Both the position numbers and the translations under genes were made by a program. 64,000 nucleotides of DNA from Ichthyophis bannanicus (taxonomy: Eukaryota > Chordata > Amphibia > Gymnophiona > Ichthyophiidae): the NCBI GenBank assembly GCA_033557465.1, contig CM066033.1:1359141834-1359205833 (forward strand). The letters are read 5' to 3'. Each line of letters starts with the position of its first letter. Positions within the stretch are counted from its first letter, which is position 1. Positions 10,910 through 21,700 of the stretch are shown here, in pieces. The notes under the pieces were generated by a model. That model was given only the letters and a program-made list of their open reading frames with translations. It was not told where the DNA came from and did no database searches.

Positions 10910-11007
10910 CCCATAAGTGAGGACTGACTTCCTGCTTGGTCCTGGAGAAAGCGTAGTTACTCACCTGTAACAGGTGTTCTCCAGGAGCAGCAGGAATCAG
11001 TCCTCAC
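10910..11007 (+). repeat. DIRS-B1 internal complementary region (ICR)
   Basis: The first 38 bases are the complement of the element's left end (reading inward to CCTGGAG at 10947). Bases from 10948 (AAAGCGTAGTTACTCACCTG) are the complement of its right end. The ICR therefore records the circle junction and is used in the established DIRS model as the template that completes both ends. Confidence 0.9.
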
Positions 11008-11094
11008 TACCCTCCCTCCTCCCCTTGGAGTTGCAATCGTCTGCTTATGTTCTTTTTGCAAATTTTTATGCTGTCTTTTTTAGCTATGTCATCT

Positions 11095-11283
11095 GACTGG
11101 CTAAGATGGCACCCTCGGGCGGGAAGACGACCGCGCATGCGCGCTGCAATTCCCAAAGGCTTTCTTTGAAAGCTGGGGAAAATTGCTCCGCGAGGGCTCC
11201 GTCGGCGCCGACGTCACCCATAAGTGAGGACTGATTCCTGCTGCTCCTGGAGAACACCTGTTACAGGTGAGTAACTACGCTTT
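11095..11283 (+). repeat. DIRS-B1 right inverted terminal repeat
   Basis: Complement of the left arm from GACTGGCTAAGATGGC at 11095 outward, then an extra outer segment GAACACCTGTTACAGGTGAG to 11283 that the left arm lacks but the ICR supplies. Confidence 0.9.
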
Positions 11284-12303
11284 ACTCTTCCTGAGGAGCC
11301 CTCTTCTCCAAAAAGGAGAATGTCTCCTCCAGAGGATTTGTCCTTTCAAGACTTCATTATTGAAGTAGCTAAAGGACTCTCCATATCTGTAACCTCTGAA
11401 AAGGAACCTAGAGCAAAAAAATTGGATATTTTAGGATACTCTAAGGTTCCCAAAGAGGCAGCCACCTTACCCATACATGAAATTCTTCAAGAACACATGA
11501 TGGATTTGTGGGAGGCTCCTCTCACCCTATCTCCACATTCTCGACGTTTGGACACCATGTATCGGGTTCCTCCTTCTCCTGGTTTTCAAAAAACTCAGCT
11601 CCCTCACCACTCTATTGTGGTGAAGTCTGCTATGAAAAACATAAAGAGTACCAAAAGGCACTCTTCTACCCCTCCAGGAAGAGAATGTAGGAATCTGGAT
11701 GCTTTTGGTAGAAAAATCTTCCAAGCTAGCATGCTTATTGCCAGAATCAATTCATACAGCCTCTATATGGGCATGTTTTTGAAAGAGATTGCACTGAAGA
11801 TACGTCATTTTCTCCCCTTTATCCCAGAGGATAAAAAGGAGGAGTTCCTTCTTTTGCTAAAGCAAACTCAAGATGTTTCAAAGTTCTCCAACAGAGCAGC
11901 CTTTGACTCTTTTGAGGGAGCTAGCAGAGCCTCCGGCATTGCCATAGCTGCTCGCAGACTTGCTTGGCTCCAGGCATCTGATTTGGAACCCTGGGTACAA
12001 GAAGGCTTGGGCAATCTGCCCTGTACAGGTGAAAATCTGTTTGGCAAGGAGTGGCAAATTAAAGCCACTCAAATGGATGCAGAGAATGCTGCTTTAGATA
12101 GACTTTCTAAGTCTACCTCTACCCCTGCCAAGAAAAAACCTTTTAAGAAGCCTTTCTATAAAAAGACCAGATTTTCCACAAATACTGGCCAGCAATCTTC
12201 CCAAGTTCGCTTTGCTCCTAAGCGTCAGCAATCTAAACAGGCCAGAACAAAGTCTACAGGGGCTGCTACAGTCCAGCAGTCCCAACCCCCTCAGAGTTTT
12301 TGA
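11284..12303 (+). pseudogene. DIRS-A1 gag-like protein, C-terminal part
   Basis: This resumes A1 gag beyond the nested B1. The frame from 11320 is unbroken for 327 residues. Landmarks are YRVPPSPGFQKTQLPHHSI near residue 83, SLYMGMFLKEIA near residue 146, RRLAWLQASDLEPWVQ near residue 225 and a basic, Lys/Gln-rich tail beginning KKKPFKKPFYKK, probably nucleic-acid binding. It ends with TGA at 12301-12303, overlapping the reverse transcriptase frame by up to 92 bases, a typical gag-pol overlap. Because the N-terminal half carries a stop and a 5.7-kb insertion, this copy cannot make full-length gag. Confidence 0.85.
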
Positions 12304-14227
12304 CTTGATTCTAGAGAACTTAACCTTTCTGGCTCTGCAACAACCAGAGCCTCTCACCATTCCAGGAAGGTTAACTCATTTTGCTCCCAGATGGGAACAA
12401 ATCACATCAGAACAGTGGACCCTCTCTATCATCAGAGAGGGCTACAAACTACATTTCTCCAGCCTTCCTCCCCATACCATGGTAAGACAATTCAATTCTC
12501 CCCCATCTCTCCTGTACCTGTTGGGTCAGGAGGTGACCACTCTTCTCACCCAAAAGGCAATAGAAGAGGTTCCTCTTCCTCAACAAGGGTCAGGTTTTTA
12601 CTCCCCTTATTTTCTCATTCCCAAGAAAACAGGGGGGTACAGACCCATTCTGGATCTCAGAGAATTGAACAAATTTCTATACAAGGAGAAATTCAAGATG
12701 CTTTCTCTAGGCACTCTCCTTCCATACCTACAGAGTCAGGACTGGCTTTGTTCTCTAGATCTCAAGGATGCGTACACACATATACTCATCCATCCATCCC
12801 ACAGAAAATTCCTACGGTTTCTGTTCCAGGGAAAACATTTCCAATACAGAGTACTTCCCTTCGGTCTAGCCTCTGCTCCAAGGGTATTTACCAAATGCAT
12901 GGCAATAGTAGCTGCATTTCTACGCACTCTGGGAATCTTTGTCTTCCCATACCTGGACGACTGGCTCATCCGAGCTCCATCTCAGTCCGAGGCTCAGACT
13001 TCCCTGGACCACACCAGACGCATACTGCAGTATCTGGGACTCATCATCAATCTGCCAAAGTCTCAACTCACCCCTACTCAGTCCCTAGAATTCATAGGGG
13101 CCTGGCTAGATACCACCACTGCAAGGGCCTATCTTCCTCAGGCCCGTTGCCACCGTCTAGTGCACTTGGCCTCTCAAATTCAGTCCAGAAGCCACTTGAC
13201 TGCCAGAGAGATGCTACATCTGCTAGGCCACATGGCATCCACAGTTCATGTGGTGCCTTATGCTCGCCTACATATGAGAGCAGCTCAATGGACTTTGTCC
13301 ACCCAGTGGACCCAAGCATCAGGAGCTCTCTCAGACCAAATAGCAACCTCAAAACGTCTTTTTTGGTCTCTCCAATGGTGGATATCCACTCAAAATCTGT
13401 TGTTGGGGGCCCCCTTCCAACCTTTGTTACCCCAAGCAACTCTCACTACAGATGCCTCCCAAACAGGTTGGGGAGCTCATCTCCAAGACCTCTCCACTCA
13501 GGGCACTTGGTCTCCACAGGAGACCACCCTTCATGTCAACCTTTTGGAGCTGCGAGCAATTTTCCTTGCTCTCAAGGTCTTTCATACCCTCCTCATCAAC
13601 ATGACAGTCCTTGTTCATACCGACAATCAAGTAGCCATGTTCTACATAAACAAACAAGGAGGGACTGGCTCTCTGTCGCTTTGCAACGAAGCTCTAAAAT
13701 TGTGGGCCTTCGCCAGAGAGCATCAAATCCATCTCCTGGCAGTATACCTCCCAGGAATCCAAAACTCTTGGGCAGACAGACTCAGTCGAGTTCTGCTTCC
13801 ACACGAATGGTCCCTGCACATGGATCAGGTACTCAGAATCTTTCAGAAATGGGGAACCCCGGACATAGACCTGTTTGCAAGTCCGTGCAATGCCAAACTT
13901 CCCCGGTTCTGTTCCAGAATTCCGTGTCAGGGAGCTCAGGCCAAGGATGCCTTCCTCCTTCATTGGGGTCAGGCCTTCCTGTATGCCTTTCCACCCATTC
14001 CTTTGATTCCCAAGACTCTGTTCAAACTTCAGAGGGATCAAGGATCTATGATCCTCATAGCTCCACGCTGGCCACGCCAAGTGTGGTACCCTCTACTTCT
14101 GCATCTCTCCCAGGCACCCTCCCTGGATCTGGGAGCTGCTCCAGACCTTCTGTCTCAAGAGGAGGGGACTTTGTGGCACCCAAACCCCAAGTCCCTTCAC
14201 CTCAGAGCTTTGTTACTGAAGGCCTAG
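12212..14227 (+). CDS. DIRS-A1 reverse transcriptase, RNase H and methyltransferase-like protein
   Basis: 671 residues in one frame. Homology begins about residue 48 (GRLTHFAPRWEQI). Reverse transcriptase motifs are RPILDLRELNKF, CSLDLKDAYTHI, LPFGLASAPRVFTK and FPYLDDWLI, with YLDD at residue 247. RNase H follows: LTTDASQTGWGAH, ELRAIFLALKVF, HTDNQVAMFYINKQGG and YLPGIQNSWADRLSR. After it comes the DIRS methyltransferase-like domain with DIDLFASPCNAKLPRFCSR and YAFPPIPLIPK. The frame ends in LHLRALLLKA. One C fewer than A2 near 14190 throws translation out of the recombinase frame, so this apparent separate gene is probably a frameshifted polyprotein. Confidence 0.92.
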   Translation: MLLSVSNLNRPEQSLQGLLQSSSPNPLRVFDLILENLTFLALQQPEPLTIPGRLTHFAPRWEQITSEQWTLSIIREGYKLHFSSLPPHTMVRQFNSPPSLLYLLGQEVTTLLTQKAIEEVPLPQQGSGFYSPYFLIPKKTGGYRPILDLRELNKFLYKEKFKMLSLGTLLPYLQSQDWLCSLDLKDAYTHILIHPSHRKFLRFLFQGKHFQYRVLPFGLASAPRVFTKCMAIVAAFLRTLGIFVFPYLDDWLIRAPSQSEAQTSLDHTRRILQYLGLIINLPKSQLTPTQSLEFIGAWLDTTTARAYLPQARCHRLVHLASQIQSRSHLTAREMLHLLGHMASTVHVVPYARLHMRAAQWTLSTQWTQASGALSDQIATSKRLFWSLQWWISTQNLLLGAPFQPLLPQATLTTDASQTGWGAHLQDLSTQGTWSPQETTLHVNLLELRAIFLALKVFHTLLINMTVLVHTDNQVAMFYINKQGGTGSLSLCNEALKLWAFAREHQIHLLAVYLPGIQNSWADRLSRVLLPHEWSLHMDQVLRIFQKWGTPDIDLFASPCNAKLPRFCSRIPCQGAQAKDAFLLHWGQAFLYAFPPIPLIPKTLFKLQRDQGSMILIAPRWPRQVWYPLLLHLSQAPSLDLGAAPDLLSQEEGTLWHPNPKSLHLRALLLKA

Positions 14228-15263
14228 ACCTTCAAGACTTCAATCTTTCTCAACAGGTGAAGGATATCCTCCATGCATCTAGGAAACCTTCCACCAGGCG
14301 TTCTTATGCTTTTAAATGGAAAAGATTTTCCATTTGGTGTGCTGAAAAGGGTCTTAACCCTCTAGCACTACCTTTGAATTCTTTACTCGAATATCTCCTG
14401 CATCTTTCCAATGCAGGACTTAAAACAAATTCTGTAAGGGTCCATTTGAGTGCTATTGCAGCATCTCTTCAGCCTATCAATGTACAACCTGTTTCCTCTC
14501 ATCCTCTTATTGCAAGATTCATGAGAGGTCTAACTTTAACTAAACCTCCCATTCGGCCTCCTCCGGTGGCATGGGACTTAAACGTGGTTCTTGGTCAGCT
14601 TATGAAGCCACCCTTTGAACTCTTAGCCACTACCTCCTTGAAATTTCTTTCCTGGAAAGTCATTTTCCTTATTGCAATCACTTCTGCTCGCCGCATCAGT
14701 GAACTGCAGGCTTTAGTGGCTAATCCACCTTATACAAGGTTCCATCATGATAAGGTAGTCCTTAGGACAAATCCTCACTTTATTCCTAAAGTGGTCTCAC
14801 CTTTTCATCTTAATCAAGAGGTATATCTACCTGTCTTTTTTCCAGCTCCTCATGCATCCAGTGCAGAGAGGAACCTACATACGTTAGATTGTAAAAGAGC
14901 TCTTGCCTTTTACATCCACAGGACACAGCAACATCGAAAGTCTTCTCAGCTTTTTGTTGCTTTTGATCCTTCTCATTAGGACTTCCAGTCTCAAAAAGAA
15001 CACTGTCCAATTGGATTGCTCAGTGTATTTCTTTTGCTTACCAGAGTAAGGACCTTTCTCTGGAAGGCCATGTCACAGCTCACAATGTGAGAGCCATGGC
15101 CACAACTATGGCTCATCTTCATTCTGTATCCATCGATCAGATCTGTCGAGCAGCCACCTGGGCCTCGGTTCATACCTTCACAGCCCATTACTGCTTGGAC
15201 AAGGACTCCCGCCGGGATGCCTTGTTTGGTCAGGCTGTCCTCAGACACCTGTTCCATTCTTAA
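14140..15263 (+). pseudogene. DIRS-A1 tyrosine recombinase, frameshifted near its C-terminus
   Basis: It reads in the frame that also runs open back to 12391. Core landmarks are HASRKPSTRRSYAFKWKRF near 14272, SARRISELQAL with the catalytic Arg near 14685, and HTLDCKRALAFY near 14876. At about 14978 one base is missing relative to A2 (CTCATTAGGAC against CTCATTTGGGAC), giving a premature stop at 14977-14979. The following frame still shows the HNVRA box (about 15082), the HYCLDKDS block with the Tyr (about 15187) and the end LRHLFHS, stop 15261-15263. This copy cannot make a complete enzyme. Confidence 0.88.
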
Positions 15264-15361
15264 ACAACTCCTGCCCACCTTCCCTGAATGGATGCCTGAG
15301 ATCCATAGGAAGATGAGGAACCCTAGGGGTGGGATCTCCCCGGCATCTTAGCTAGGGAGTC

Positions 15362-15458
15362 CCCATATGTGAGGACTCATTCCTGCTTGTTCCTGGAGAT
15401 AGCACACTTACTTACCTGTAACAGGTGATCTCTGGGAACAGCAGGAATTAGTCCTCAC
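15362..15458 (+). repeat. DIRS-A1 internal complementary region
   Basis: Complement of the left end (to CCTGGAGAT) joined to complement of the right end (AGCACACTTACTTACCTG). The junction implied by the ICR is GTGCT|ATCTCC on the plus strand, matching the two mapped ends of A1, A2 and C2. Confidence 0.88.
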
Positions 15459-15537
15459 AACCCACCCACCTCCCCTAGGAGTTGTATCTCTCTCTCTCTC
15501 TTTCCTTTCCTCTCTCTATTGTCTCAGCTTTAAACTC

Positions 15538-15725
15538 GAACTGAGGAGAGTTGGTCAGGAAGGCGGGAAGGCAGCGCGCATGCGCTGTGGGAGGCCCCGA
15601 AAGCTTCCTTTCTGGGAAGCTGGGGAGCTTTCCCGCGCAGGCTCTGTCGGTTCCGACGTACCCATATGTGAGGACTAATTCCTGCTGTTCCCAAAGATCA
15701 CCTGTTACAGGTAAGTAACTGTGCT
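15538..15725 (+). repeat. DIRS-A1 right inverted terminal repeat
   Basis: Complement of 4366-4527 from GAACTGAGGAGAG outward, plus the extra outer bases GATCACCTGTTACAGGTAAG to GTGCT at 15721-15725. DIRS-D sequence resumes at 15726. Confidence 0.88.
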
Positions 15726-16740
15726 GTGTTGGGGGGCAGAGGCCTGAGAGGCCCTCAGAGAGAACCAAGAAAAGAAGTTCCCTCATCTCTGTCAGTAGAA
15801 GTGGAACCAGGCAGGCGGCATCTGTAGGAAGGCTTTTGGGACAAGATGGGGTCAGTCCACTCAGAAGAGGCAGAGGACCCAAAGGCAGAGCTGGAGAACA
15901 AGAAGGACCTAGATGAGGGTGAGTTTTTTCCCAAGGGAAAGGTTCGCGCATTATGAGTCTTCTGTAGGGAGGAATTGGCAGCCTTAATTGCCCATTCCTT
16001 AAATGCGCTTAATGTTCGAACAGAGGTGCTGTTAGAGGAAGAACTTCTGGAGGACCCTCTCTTTCAGGCTATCAGGACAATGAAGAGGGTTTTTCCCCTG
16101 CACTGGATTGTCCGGCAGATGATTTAAGATGAATGGGATGTCCCAGAAGCCACTCTGAAGGGACATCCTGGATAACAGAAGGCGATTTACGTGCCCCTAA
16201 GGTGGACGAGGCAGTCTCCGCTGTCACGAAGATCACAATTCCGGCGGAGGGCAGTATGGCTCTTAAGGATGTACAAGATAGGAAGCTGGAGTCCCTCCTC
16301 AAACAGGTGTGTGATATCAATTATCTATCCTTGCAGGCATTGGTCTTTGGCATGGGCGTGTTTGTGTTGGACACAAGGCATCTTGGAAAGTGCAGGGGAC
16401 TCCTAGCCCCATCTGCCTGAAGCAACAAATCTGGAATAAAGAGTGGCTTAAATGGCGGATGCCTTCTATGACCTGATTAGATGCTTGTCCAAGGGCATGG
16501 CCTCGGTAGTAGCTACTCGGTTATATTTGTGGCTGCAAAATTGGTCTGCGAATGTGTCCTCCAAATCCCGGCTCAGTAAGCTCCCATTTAGGGGCAAGCT
16601 GCTGTTCGAGGAGAATCTGAAAGAGTTGGTATTGGGTCTGGGAGAGTTTAAAGGAGGGAGATTTCCTGAGGACAAGCAGAAGCCCACTTAGTCTGCAACC
16701 CTGCTATGGGGGCAGCCAAGGGACTTTAGGTGTTTTTGCG
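15726..16740 (+). pseudogene. DIRS family D gag, continuation beyond DIRS-A1
   Basis: Two short frames carry DIRS-gag blocks of a lineage different from A, B and C. 16133-16420 contains VSAVTKITIPAEGSMALKDV followed by QDRKLESLLKQV. 16452-16691 contains ADAFYDLIRCLSKGMASVV, the pair RLYLWLQNW and LSKLPFRGKLLFEENLK. They are in different frames, and a stop precedes the first block, so the gene is dead. The identity rests on my recollection of the IPxEGxxALKDxQDRKxE and KLPFxGKLLFGE motifs of other DIRS gags. No recombinase or right arm of D follows: an L2-like fragment begins at about 16745. Confidence 0.65.
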
Positions 16741-16744
16741 CAGT

Positions 16745-18390
16745 TCGTTTCACACCATATCACGGACTCGGACACGGTCCTCATTAACCAACTCATCCCC
16801 CCAACTTCTCAAGCCACACCTGCCACAGACCTAACTGCAGAGGTGGTGGCACATTCATCCTATCAAAAACAGAGCTCCTGTATCAGCTGATCAAATCCAG
16901 CAGCACAACACACCTCGACACACTCACTATATCCAACAGCCACAACACCATCAACCTAATTTACAGATCATCCTCCTCCTCCCCTGAAGACCTTGCAACT
17001 ATAATTGACCTTGCCTGTAACCCTAAGAACACTCACAGGCCAAACTGGATATTGGGAGACTTTAACCTTCCAGCTTTCCAAGATATCCACTCCAAAGCCT
17101 TCCTTGAAGCACTCAATGAACTTGGCTACGATCAGATAGTTGAAACACCTACCCACCGGAAAGGAAATATACAACACCTCATATTCATCCCATGACCTGA
17201 CATAAGCCCAAACTACAACTTCAAGCTAGATATCACCCCAGTCCCATGGACCGACCACAACCTAATTAAATTCCAGATACCCATGCTCCAGGACAGCAAC
17301 ATGCCTAAGAGAACAGCCGAAAGCCCACCCTCACCCATAAGATGATTCAAACCGTTTGACAAAGAGGCGATCCTAAATGAAGTTCTTCCAAACCTCAAGC
17401 TAGACTCGCCTGGCCTGGATGATCTGATGGCCACATGGAATAACAGCCTGAATTCCTATGCATGCCTACCTTCCTCAATCAAGCCAACCACCTCATACAA
17501 GTCATCTAGAGGTAAGAAACCAGCACAATGGTACTCCGCAGAGCTACAGTCTTCACTACTTCTCCTTAGGAAACTGGAAAGAAGATGGCGGCGATCCCGG
17601 TCCCCAACCGACCAAGCAGCCTACATCACCCAGCTTAACTCACACAGAGACTCCATCTCAGTGAAAATGAAAGAATACCACTCTGAACTCGTACTCCACT
17701 CACTAAACAAACCTCACGACCTCTTCAACTTAGTGAAGTCCATGACTCGCCCACACAGACTACAATGATACACCCACAGGAATATGCAGACTACATACTA
17801 GCCAAAGCCAGCAACATCGGCATAACCAAGAAACCCACTCCCGGACACAACACAAATCAACCACTACCGCTCAACTCACAACACCATCAGCCAGAGGCAT
17901 CGACATCATCGCAACCATCAATGCCACCACTGCTCCAAATTACCCATGTCCAGCTCACTGGATAAGATCTCTGCGCAAAGAACTCAGTCCAACGCTAGCC
18001 AGGATCATGGAGCGATCCTTCTCCACAGGAATGTTCCCAGCATGCCTCAAGCAGACGTTGATCCGACCCCTTCTGAAGAACTAGACCCCCAGAAGGTGGA
18101 GTCCTATCGACCAATTCAAGCATCCCGCTTCTAGCCAAGATTTATTGAGAAGGTAGTTCAATGGCAAATCCAAGAACACATCGACTCCACTGCCCCCCTC
18201 GATCCATGCCAACATGGCTTCAGGGAATCACATGGAATCGAAACGCTTCTTGCCACGCTTTTTAACACATTAATCACAGGGATTAACAACAACAGACAAG
18301 GATATGCCCTGATTTTCTTGGACATCTCCGCGGCCTTCGACTATGTCAACCATGAGCAGCTCCTGATACGTCTCCAGGAAAAAGGCGAGC
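16745..18390 (+). pseudogene. L2-clade LINE fragment (endonuclease and start of reverse transcriptase), decayed
   Basis: It is collinear with the intact L2 at 45650-48632. Recognisable pieces are DSDTVLINQLIPP near 16767, ILGDFNLPAFQDI near 17054 (endonuclease), DITPVPWTDHNLIKF near 17232, ERRWRRSRSPT near 17578, and CQHGFRESHGIETLL and LIFLDISAAFDYVNHEQLL near 18208-18366 (reverse transcriptase). Stops and frameshifts are frequent. Sequence similarity stops about 18390, before the catalytic YADD block, so the element is broken internally as well as decayed. It shares less identity with the 45.6-kb copy than that copy's intact frame would suggest for a recent relative. Confidence 0.75.
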
Positions 18391-18770
18391 GTGTTGGCAG
18401 CAGATGAAGTAAATTCCTGTGTAGGAGGAGCCAAGGGAATGAAGGATCGCGCATGGAGGCTGAGAGAAATCAAAAAGATTTCTCTGAGCTAGAGGAGAAC
18501 TGTAAACTGCTTGTCCCTGGAGAAATATATGCTGCTTGTTTTACTGTGAATGAAATGCTTACTGACCTGCAAATAATCCTTCCCCACTACCATCTAATCC
18601 TGGCCGTGACAATGCATTCTTACCCTACCCTGGAAAGATTAATTTTCTGCCAGTTCAATCTCTGCTTAGACTCCTTCCATTTATTCCCATTCTGGACTCG
18701 GTTTTAGACTATAAGAAAATAACAGGGCAACAAAAAATTAGAATGCCTCCCAAATCCATACTGAAATATG
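18391..18770. other. unassigned segment between two LINEs
   Basis: A single open frame (18453-18707, 84 residues) shows no recognisable domain. Nothing else is identified. It provides the left flank of the L1 insertion. Confidence 0.35.
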
Positions 18771-18788
18771 GTGGGTATCGCTATTTTT

Positions 18789-21700
18789 ATTTCATCTTTA
18801 AATTTTTATTAGACAAAATTTCCAAAGTACACACCTTTACACGTGTCATATATACAAATAAACATTGTCCTACTGGTTACATCTTATCTCTTATATAAGG
18901 AAAAAGAAAAAATCATGCTTATGGAATACTATGCTCTATGTTAAGATTGTTCTGTATCATCTTTACTTATCCCTAACAAACATCCATACCCATCTGTTCC
19001 CCTCTTTTTTTTCCCCAGTAACTTTAATTAGTTTGAACTATTAATCTTAGTTTTCTCCTCATCTGCTGTAATACCAAGTACCCTTAACCATCCATTCTTT
19101 CCCCTTTCTGGTGGCTTTTTTTTGTTTTGTTTTTTTTGCTGTGAATAAACTTTGTCCATCCATCATTCCATTACATCTACCTTTTCATAGGTCATTAGTA
19201 CAAGATTACAATAACAGCTGATGCATTACTATCTATACATAGAAGAACAGAAGCATATTGTATATTGCTTGCAAAATTATCTTTCCCTTATTAAACATTC
19301 TCTATATGACTGCAGCCTATCTCCTCATCCTTTGGTCTTATTTCGTTTATTTACATATCTGCTAGTTTATTTAGCAAAAATATAAACATATAACACCTCA
19401 ATGTCTGTCAGGCACTTAATTTGAACCGGCCTATAACACCTACCTCGTACCTCCCGTTTACTTCGCTTACAGTGCCCCTTGGAGCACCGCCTGTTTCTCC
19501 ACAAGTCGTGCCTCCCCCATTCTGCTATTCTACCCCCCTCCCCTCAAACCCCTTGCCCTTCGCCTTATACTCATACCCTAACCTACAAATATTACCCCCA
19601 ACATTACTCTTCCTGATCCCCCTCACCCCCCCTGCCCCTATCCGCCATCCCCCCTACTTAACCACCTCCACACCCCCTCCCACTGTCTCTCCACCTTCTC
19701 CCCTTCCCCCTTCTTCAGCCCCATTAACCTATGCATTCGAAACAATTCTGCCATGCGCCGTGCATACTTTTCCATTGGTGGCAACTCCCCTTGCTTCCAA
19801 TGTCGTGCAATTTCGTATCTTGCCTCAATGAGACATTGCCACACTATACTCCAATTCCCTTCCCCCTCATCATTCTTCTTTAGTAAGAGACATAATTCCG
19901 GCGTCAGCTTGACTCTTATGCCTGTTATGCCCTCTACAATAGCCCCAATGTTCTCCCAATACTGCTGTACCACCGGGCAAGTCCACCACATATGCAGCCA
20001 GGTTCCTTTCTCTCCACACCCCCTCCAACATGCATCCGTCTCGCACACCCCCGCTTTACTCAGTCGCTCCAGTGTTAAGTACCACCGGGACAGCACTTTC
20101 CATCCATTTTCTCTCAGGGATGTGGCAACCGATGCCCTCGCTATACCCTGCGCTATTCGCTCCCACTCCTCTACCTCCCATGTTACCCCCAAGTCCCCTT
20201 CCCACGCCTTCATGTAACTTAATTTCTCCCCCCCTCTCTCTGTCAATCCTTTATAAATTCGAGAGATTACTCCCTTCCTGCCCATCGACCCCAGACAACT
20301 GCCTTCAAATCATCCCAGATCCTGCACAATATCTTGCCAATGCCTTTTCTGCTTCACATATGATCCTATCTGGAAATAAGAAAATCTATCCCTTTCCCGC
20401 AACTTGTATAAGTCTCGGATACCTTCGAATTCTCTTACCCCTTGCCCATGAATTATCTGTGACACTTGTCGTAACACCTGTTCCACCCACCTTTGCACTA
20501 CTGATACGTCTGTGCCCATGCCCTCTTCACAACAGGCCAGTAATGACATCTCACGCGCCCACCTCTTTTCCCCTATCAACCTTCTCCTATGTACCTGCCA
20601 CAGCCCCAGAGTATGGCCAACCAGTGGGTTCTCTCCCTTTTTACCCTTCCCCCCCCAAACCATTCTCTCTAGCTCGCCAGGTCTGAGTCCCTCCTCCTCC
20701 ATCACTACCCAGTGCTTATGCTGTTCCCTTAACCAAGAGTACACGGCCCGCAACTGCGCTGCTAGATAGTACTTTCTAAAATTGGGGACACCCATGCCTC
20801 CCTCCAACCGAGCCGCTTGTAAGGTCCTAGCTGCCACCCTGGGGCGCTTATTTCCCCAAATAAACTGCTCCACTCGTTTTTGCAGCCTAATAAGCTCCTT
20901 TATAAGCACTGCTATTGGTAATACTTGAAAATAGAAAAGGAACTGAGGGAGCAACATCATTTTTAGCACTGCCATTTTCCCCACCCAAGAAATATACCCC
21001 CTATTCCACACCCCCAACTGCGGCTCCACTTGTCGAAACATCTTCTTATAATTCAGCTCATATAGGTCCTCCAAGTCCCGCCCCAGATACACTCCCAAAT
21101 ATCTAATTGATCTTTTTGCCCATCTAAATTGATAGGTGTGCCGTAGGCTCCTCTGCTGCTCCTCCCCTACTGTCAAATTCAAAATTTCAGATTTACTCCA
21201 ATTAATCTTAAACCCTGCCATTTCTCCGTATACCTTTACCTCCTGGATTATCTCCGGCAGTGTCTCCTGTGGTCTAGTGATCATCAGCATGCTATCATCA
21301 GCGAACATGGCCATTTTGTATTCCCGCTGCCCCACCTTTACCTCCTTAATACCCATTTCCTTCCGCATCCTCCCCGCCAACTGCTCCAAAGATAAAGCGA
21401 ACAATAATGGCGATAGGGGGCACCCTTACCTCGTTCCCCTCCCCAATGAGAAAAAGCTCGAGTATCCCCCGTTCACTCTCACGCACGCTTTCGGGCCCTC
21501 TTACAATGCCTTAATCCAGCCTACAAAGCCATTTCCGAACCCCATTTGATCCAACACTGAAAATAGAAATCTCCACGACACTTGGTCAAACTCTTTCTCT
21601 GCATCCAGCGAGAGAAGCAGCGCTGGTTCTGGCCTATGTTTCACCGCCCATATAACGTTTAAGATTTTTCGAATGTTGTCCGCCACCTGTCGCCCTGGTA

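Larger units (their letters stand above)
5553..11283 (+). mobile_element. DIRS-B1, full-length DIRS retrotransposon nested in DIRS-A1 gag
   Basis: Length is 5.73 kb. It starts CTCCAGGACCAAGCAGG after a T run and ends GGTGAGTAACTACGC followed by TTT. It holds gag (5953-7757), RT/RNase H/methyltransferase-like (7860-9736), a complete recombinase ORF (9766-10773), the ICR (10910-11007) and the right arm. Removing 5553-11283 rejoins the A1 gag frame in line with A2. The element is markedly GC- and CpG-rich compared with families A and C, consistent with a recent arrival or different methylation history. The ambiguous TTT at both ends may be the crossover bases. Confidence 0.9.
4366..15725 (+). 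mobile_element. DIRS-A1, full-length tyrosine-recombinase retrotransposon with DIRS-B1 nested inside
   Basis: Own length is about 5.6 kb after removing the nested B1 (5553-11283). It starts ATCTCCAGGAACAAGCAGG and ends GTAAGTAACTGTGCT. It carries gag (4749-5552 and 11284-12303), reverse transcriptase/RNase H/methyltransferase-like (12212-14227), tyrosine recombinase (14140-15263), the ICR (15362-15458) and the right arm. No target-site duplication is visible, as expected for recombinase-mediated insertion of a circle. Damage: a nonsense codon in gag, the B1 insertion, one base lost between methyltransferase and recombinase, and one base lost late in the recombinase. It sits inside the gag of DIRS-D. 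Confidence 0.9.

Noticed and set aside
19421..19831. plus-strand 136-codon proline-rich ORF
   Set aside because: Antisense of the L1 reverse transcriptase tail on the minus strand.
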